This document shows positions 62,494 to 64,000 of a stretch of 64,000 nt of DNA, piece by piece. Every line of letters starts with the position of its first letter. Position 1 is the first letter of the stretch. Location of the stretch: positions 186,001 through 250,000 of the forward strand of contig NC_015501.1 of the NCBI RefSeq assembly GCF_000212375.1, read 5' to 3'. The notes below the pieces were generated by a model. The model saw nothing but the letters and a program-made list of their open reading frames with translations. It searched no databases and was not told the DNA's origin. Both the position numbers and the translations under genes were made by a program. This stretch comes from Porphyromonas asaccharolytica DSM 20707 (GTDB lineage Bacteria; Bacteroidota; Bacteroidia; Bacteroidales; Porphyromonadaceae).

Positions 62494-63810
62494 CTACCTA
62501 CGTATCTCAAAGCGTGTCACCAGGTCGCCAGCCTGTAAGATATAAGCCCCCTCGGGGAGGGTCGATACATCTAGCGTATCACCTGGATCTGAGATCGTAA
62601 AGAGATGCTCTCCAGTGACCGTATAGCAAGTGACACTCGGCACATTTGGATCGGTCAGATGAAGACTCTGAGAGGTGACCGTAGGATAGACGATAGGTTT
62701 CGTCGCCTGCCACGGACGCTCTATGTTTTGGTCGTCTGCTCCGTTATAGGGCGCGTACTTCTTATCTTTCGTGTAGTAGAGTACAGCCCAGTTTTTATCT
62801 CGAGCGATCTGTACCGCCTCCTTGCTGCAGACATTCTCCTCTAGGGGATAGGACTCATCGTATACGGCTATCTGAGCAGGCTTCTCAGCATTGGCACTGG
62901 TGATAGGTAGAGACTTGACTAGAGCCAGCATCTGCTCTCGGGATATTTTATTATTCTCCAAGTAAAGCTGGTGAGCCGATGAGCAAGCGGAGAAGTCTAG
63001 GGTCGTGATCTCATTGAGGTAGCAGTTGAGGCTCTGAAGAGCTGTCAGGGTGGAGAGATCTAGACTCTGGAGCTTATTGCGCTCGCAATAAATAGTATTG
63101 AGCTTGGTGCACCCGGTCGTAATCAACTCCGTGAGCTGGTTGTAGCCACAGGCCACCCCTTGCAGCTGCTTATTGGCCGATAGATCGAGTGAAGTCAGAC
63201 CACAGTGCGTACACTCTAGTGCCTTCAGGGCTGTCGCTCCTGAGGCATTGAACTCAGTGAGAGGATTTTCGGAGCAGACAAACTGACTGAGAGCTGGTTT
63301 ATTAGCTAGATCGATCTGGGAGAGCTTATTCTCTGAGCAATTAACCCAAGTGAGCTTGTCGCACTGTGAGATGTCTAGAGAGGTCAGTTGGTTCTTGTGG
63401 CAGAAGATCATCGTCAGCTGTGGGGCATTGCTAAAGTCCAGATGGGTAAGCTCATTCTCCTCGCAGTCAATACGGTCTAGATAATTGGCGTGGTCAAACG
63501 TAATGTCCGTCACTCCATTCTTAAAGGTAGCTAAGTACTTGACCGGCCCCGTGATAGTTACAGTCTGATCGGTCAGCGCATACTTCCTCCAGGTCTGCTC
63601 GAGGATAGGTGCGGATAGTCCCGTAGCTCGCACCTCTGCGCCATCTTTAGAGACGACCTTCATATAAACAGAGTCGCCGACGTTGAATTTCGTCTGTATT
63701 GTGATAACTTGCTGCTCCTGAGCTCGTAGGCTCATCGTAGCAGCCCCGCATAGCGTGATGACCAGTCCAGCCACAAAACGCCAGATAGTCGTACGGTAAT
63801 ACTGTTTCAT
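62494..63810 (-). CDS. Secreted leucine-rich-repeat protein with T9SS sorting domain
   Basis: A 438-aa exported protein. The signal peptide ends near SLRAQ (about residue 30). Residues 100-290 form about nine leucine-rich repeats of the internalin-like type found in Bacteroidetes surface proteins, e.g. NQLTSLDISQCDKLTWVNC, with a Cys in most repeats. After a linker, the last 70 residues (YPTVTSQSLHLTD to the end, with LPEGAYILQAG) are a type A T9SS C-terminal domain, so it should be exported through the type IX system and attached to the surface. A protein-binding or adhesive role is inferred. A TACCTTAG box about 100 bp upstream (63911-63918) is a weak promoter candidate. Confidence 0.88.
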   Translation of the reverse strand: MKQYYRTTIWRFVAGLVITLCGAATMSLRAQEQQVITIQTKFNVGDSVYMKVVSKDGAEVRATGLSAPILEQTWRKYALTDQTVTITGPVKYLATFKNGVTDITFDHANYLDRIDCEENELTHLDFSNAPQLTMIFCHKNQLTSLDISQCDKLTWVNCSENKLSQIDLANKPALSQFVCSENPLTEFNASGATALKALECTHCGLTSLDLSANKQLQGVACGYNQLTELITTGCTKLNTIYCERNKLQSLDLSTLTALQSLNCYLNEITTLDFSACSSAHQLYLENNKISREQMLALVKSLPITSANAEKPAQIAVYDESYPLEENVCSKEAVQIARDKNWAVLYYTKDKKYAPYNGADDQNIERPWQATKPIVYPTVTSQSLHLTDPNVPSVTCYTVTGEHLFTISDPGDTLDVSTLPEGAYILQAGDLVTRFEIRR

Positions 63811-63988
63811 ACGATTGAAATTGTCTATAGATGAATTGCCGAGTGCCAGAGGGAGGTAGAGGGAGACTCCTAAGTTCGTGAACTGTGCACCCCACCTCTA
63901 CTTCCAGTGGCTAAGGTAGTAAAAAACTCTTTAAATCAAGAAGCCCCCTCAGCTTCCCCTAAATTACTAGCCGAGGCTTGCGAAATTG

Positions 63989-64000
63989 GGCTAATTCCTA
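63989..64000 (+). mobile_element. Possible left terminus of another element E copy, cut by window end
   Basis: GGCTAATTCCTA matches 47401-47412, the outer end of the left terminal inverted repeat of element E, over all 12 bases up to the window edge. The rest of 63811-63988 shows no gene. Confidence 0.5.

Overview
The window looks like chromosomal DNA of a Bacteroidales bacterium, most likely a Porphyromonas species other than P. gingivalis (perhaps the P. asaccharolytica/uenonis group; inferred from gene content and moderate GC, not proven). Supporting signs are a SusC/SusD pair, two proteins with type IX secretion C-terminal domains, Na+-translocating NQR, DUF3575/DUF3868 proteins, promoters of the Bacteroidetes TAnnTTTG type, and little use of Shine-Dalgarno sites. 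There are no tRNA or rRNA genes; one tmRNA gene is present.

Layout. 1-4 kb (minus): truncated cobO, M48 lipoprotein protease, DUF3868/OmpA and DUF3575 envelope proteins. 4-10 kb (minus): complete nqrABCDEF operon. 10.8-15.6 kb (minus): susC-susD. 16.3-19.2 kb (minus): secreted S1 protease. 19.5-29.1 kb (plus): first part of the division/cell wall cluster, rsmH-ftsL-ftsI-murE-mraY-murD-ftsW, which then stops. 29.1-33.7 kb (minus): aroE, menG, purC, phoH, HIT, greA. 34.5-35 kb: ssrA. 35-41.5 kb (plus): hydrolase, then ftsK-lolA-panD-ffh. 41.6-47.4 kb (plus): lipoprotein, C1 protease, M23/LysM endopeptidase, dacB. 47.8-54.6 kb (plus): late cobamide assembly operon with a phosphatase-CobU fusion, then cobT-cobS-cobC-cobQ-cobD-cbiB. 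54.8-59.5 kb (plus): nrnA, DUF4827 lipoprotein, glmM, rlmD. 59.5-60.1 kb: AT-rich foreign patch at the rlmD 3' end. 60.4-62.1 kb (minus): ECF sigma, anti-sigma, DUF4252. 62.5-63.8 kb (minus): secreted LRR protein.

The most unusual content is intergenic. Five loci (10.5, 15.9, 34.2, 47.4 and 62.2 kb), plus a decayed sixth at 42.9 kb, carry an array of CCACGTGG palindromes at a strict 22-bp pitch. The usual build is three palindromes, two 21-bp TTCCTCCGAAGTTTC units, then three palindromes; the pitch is kept where the spacers differ. One copy (47400-47680) is bounded by 27-bp terminal inverted repeats and sits 3 bp after the dacB stop inside a tract of 7-bp CTCTAAY repeats. The same heptads recur directly upstream of several promoters, and an 82-bp GC-rich palindromic element accompanies two arrays.

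A second notable locus is the 3' end of rlmD. The gene appears to have received a new AT-rich tail followed by a cysteine-rich CopZ/BFD-like gene, while a fragment resembling the displaced native tail lies about 0.6 kb downstream among three repeats of GATATGTT(T)CC. This looks like the scar of a site-specific integration.
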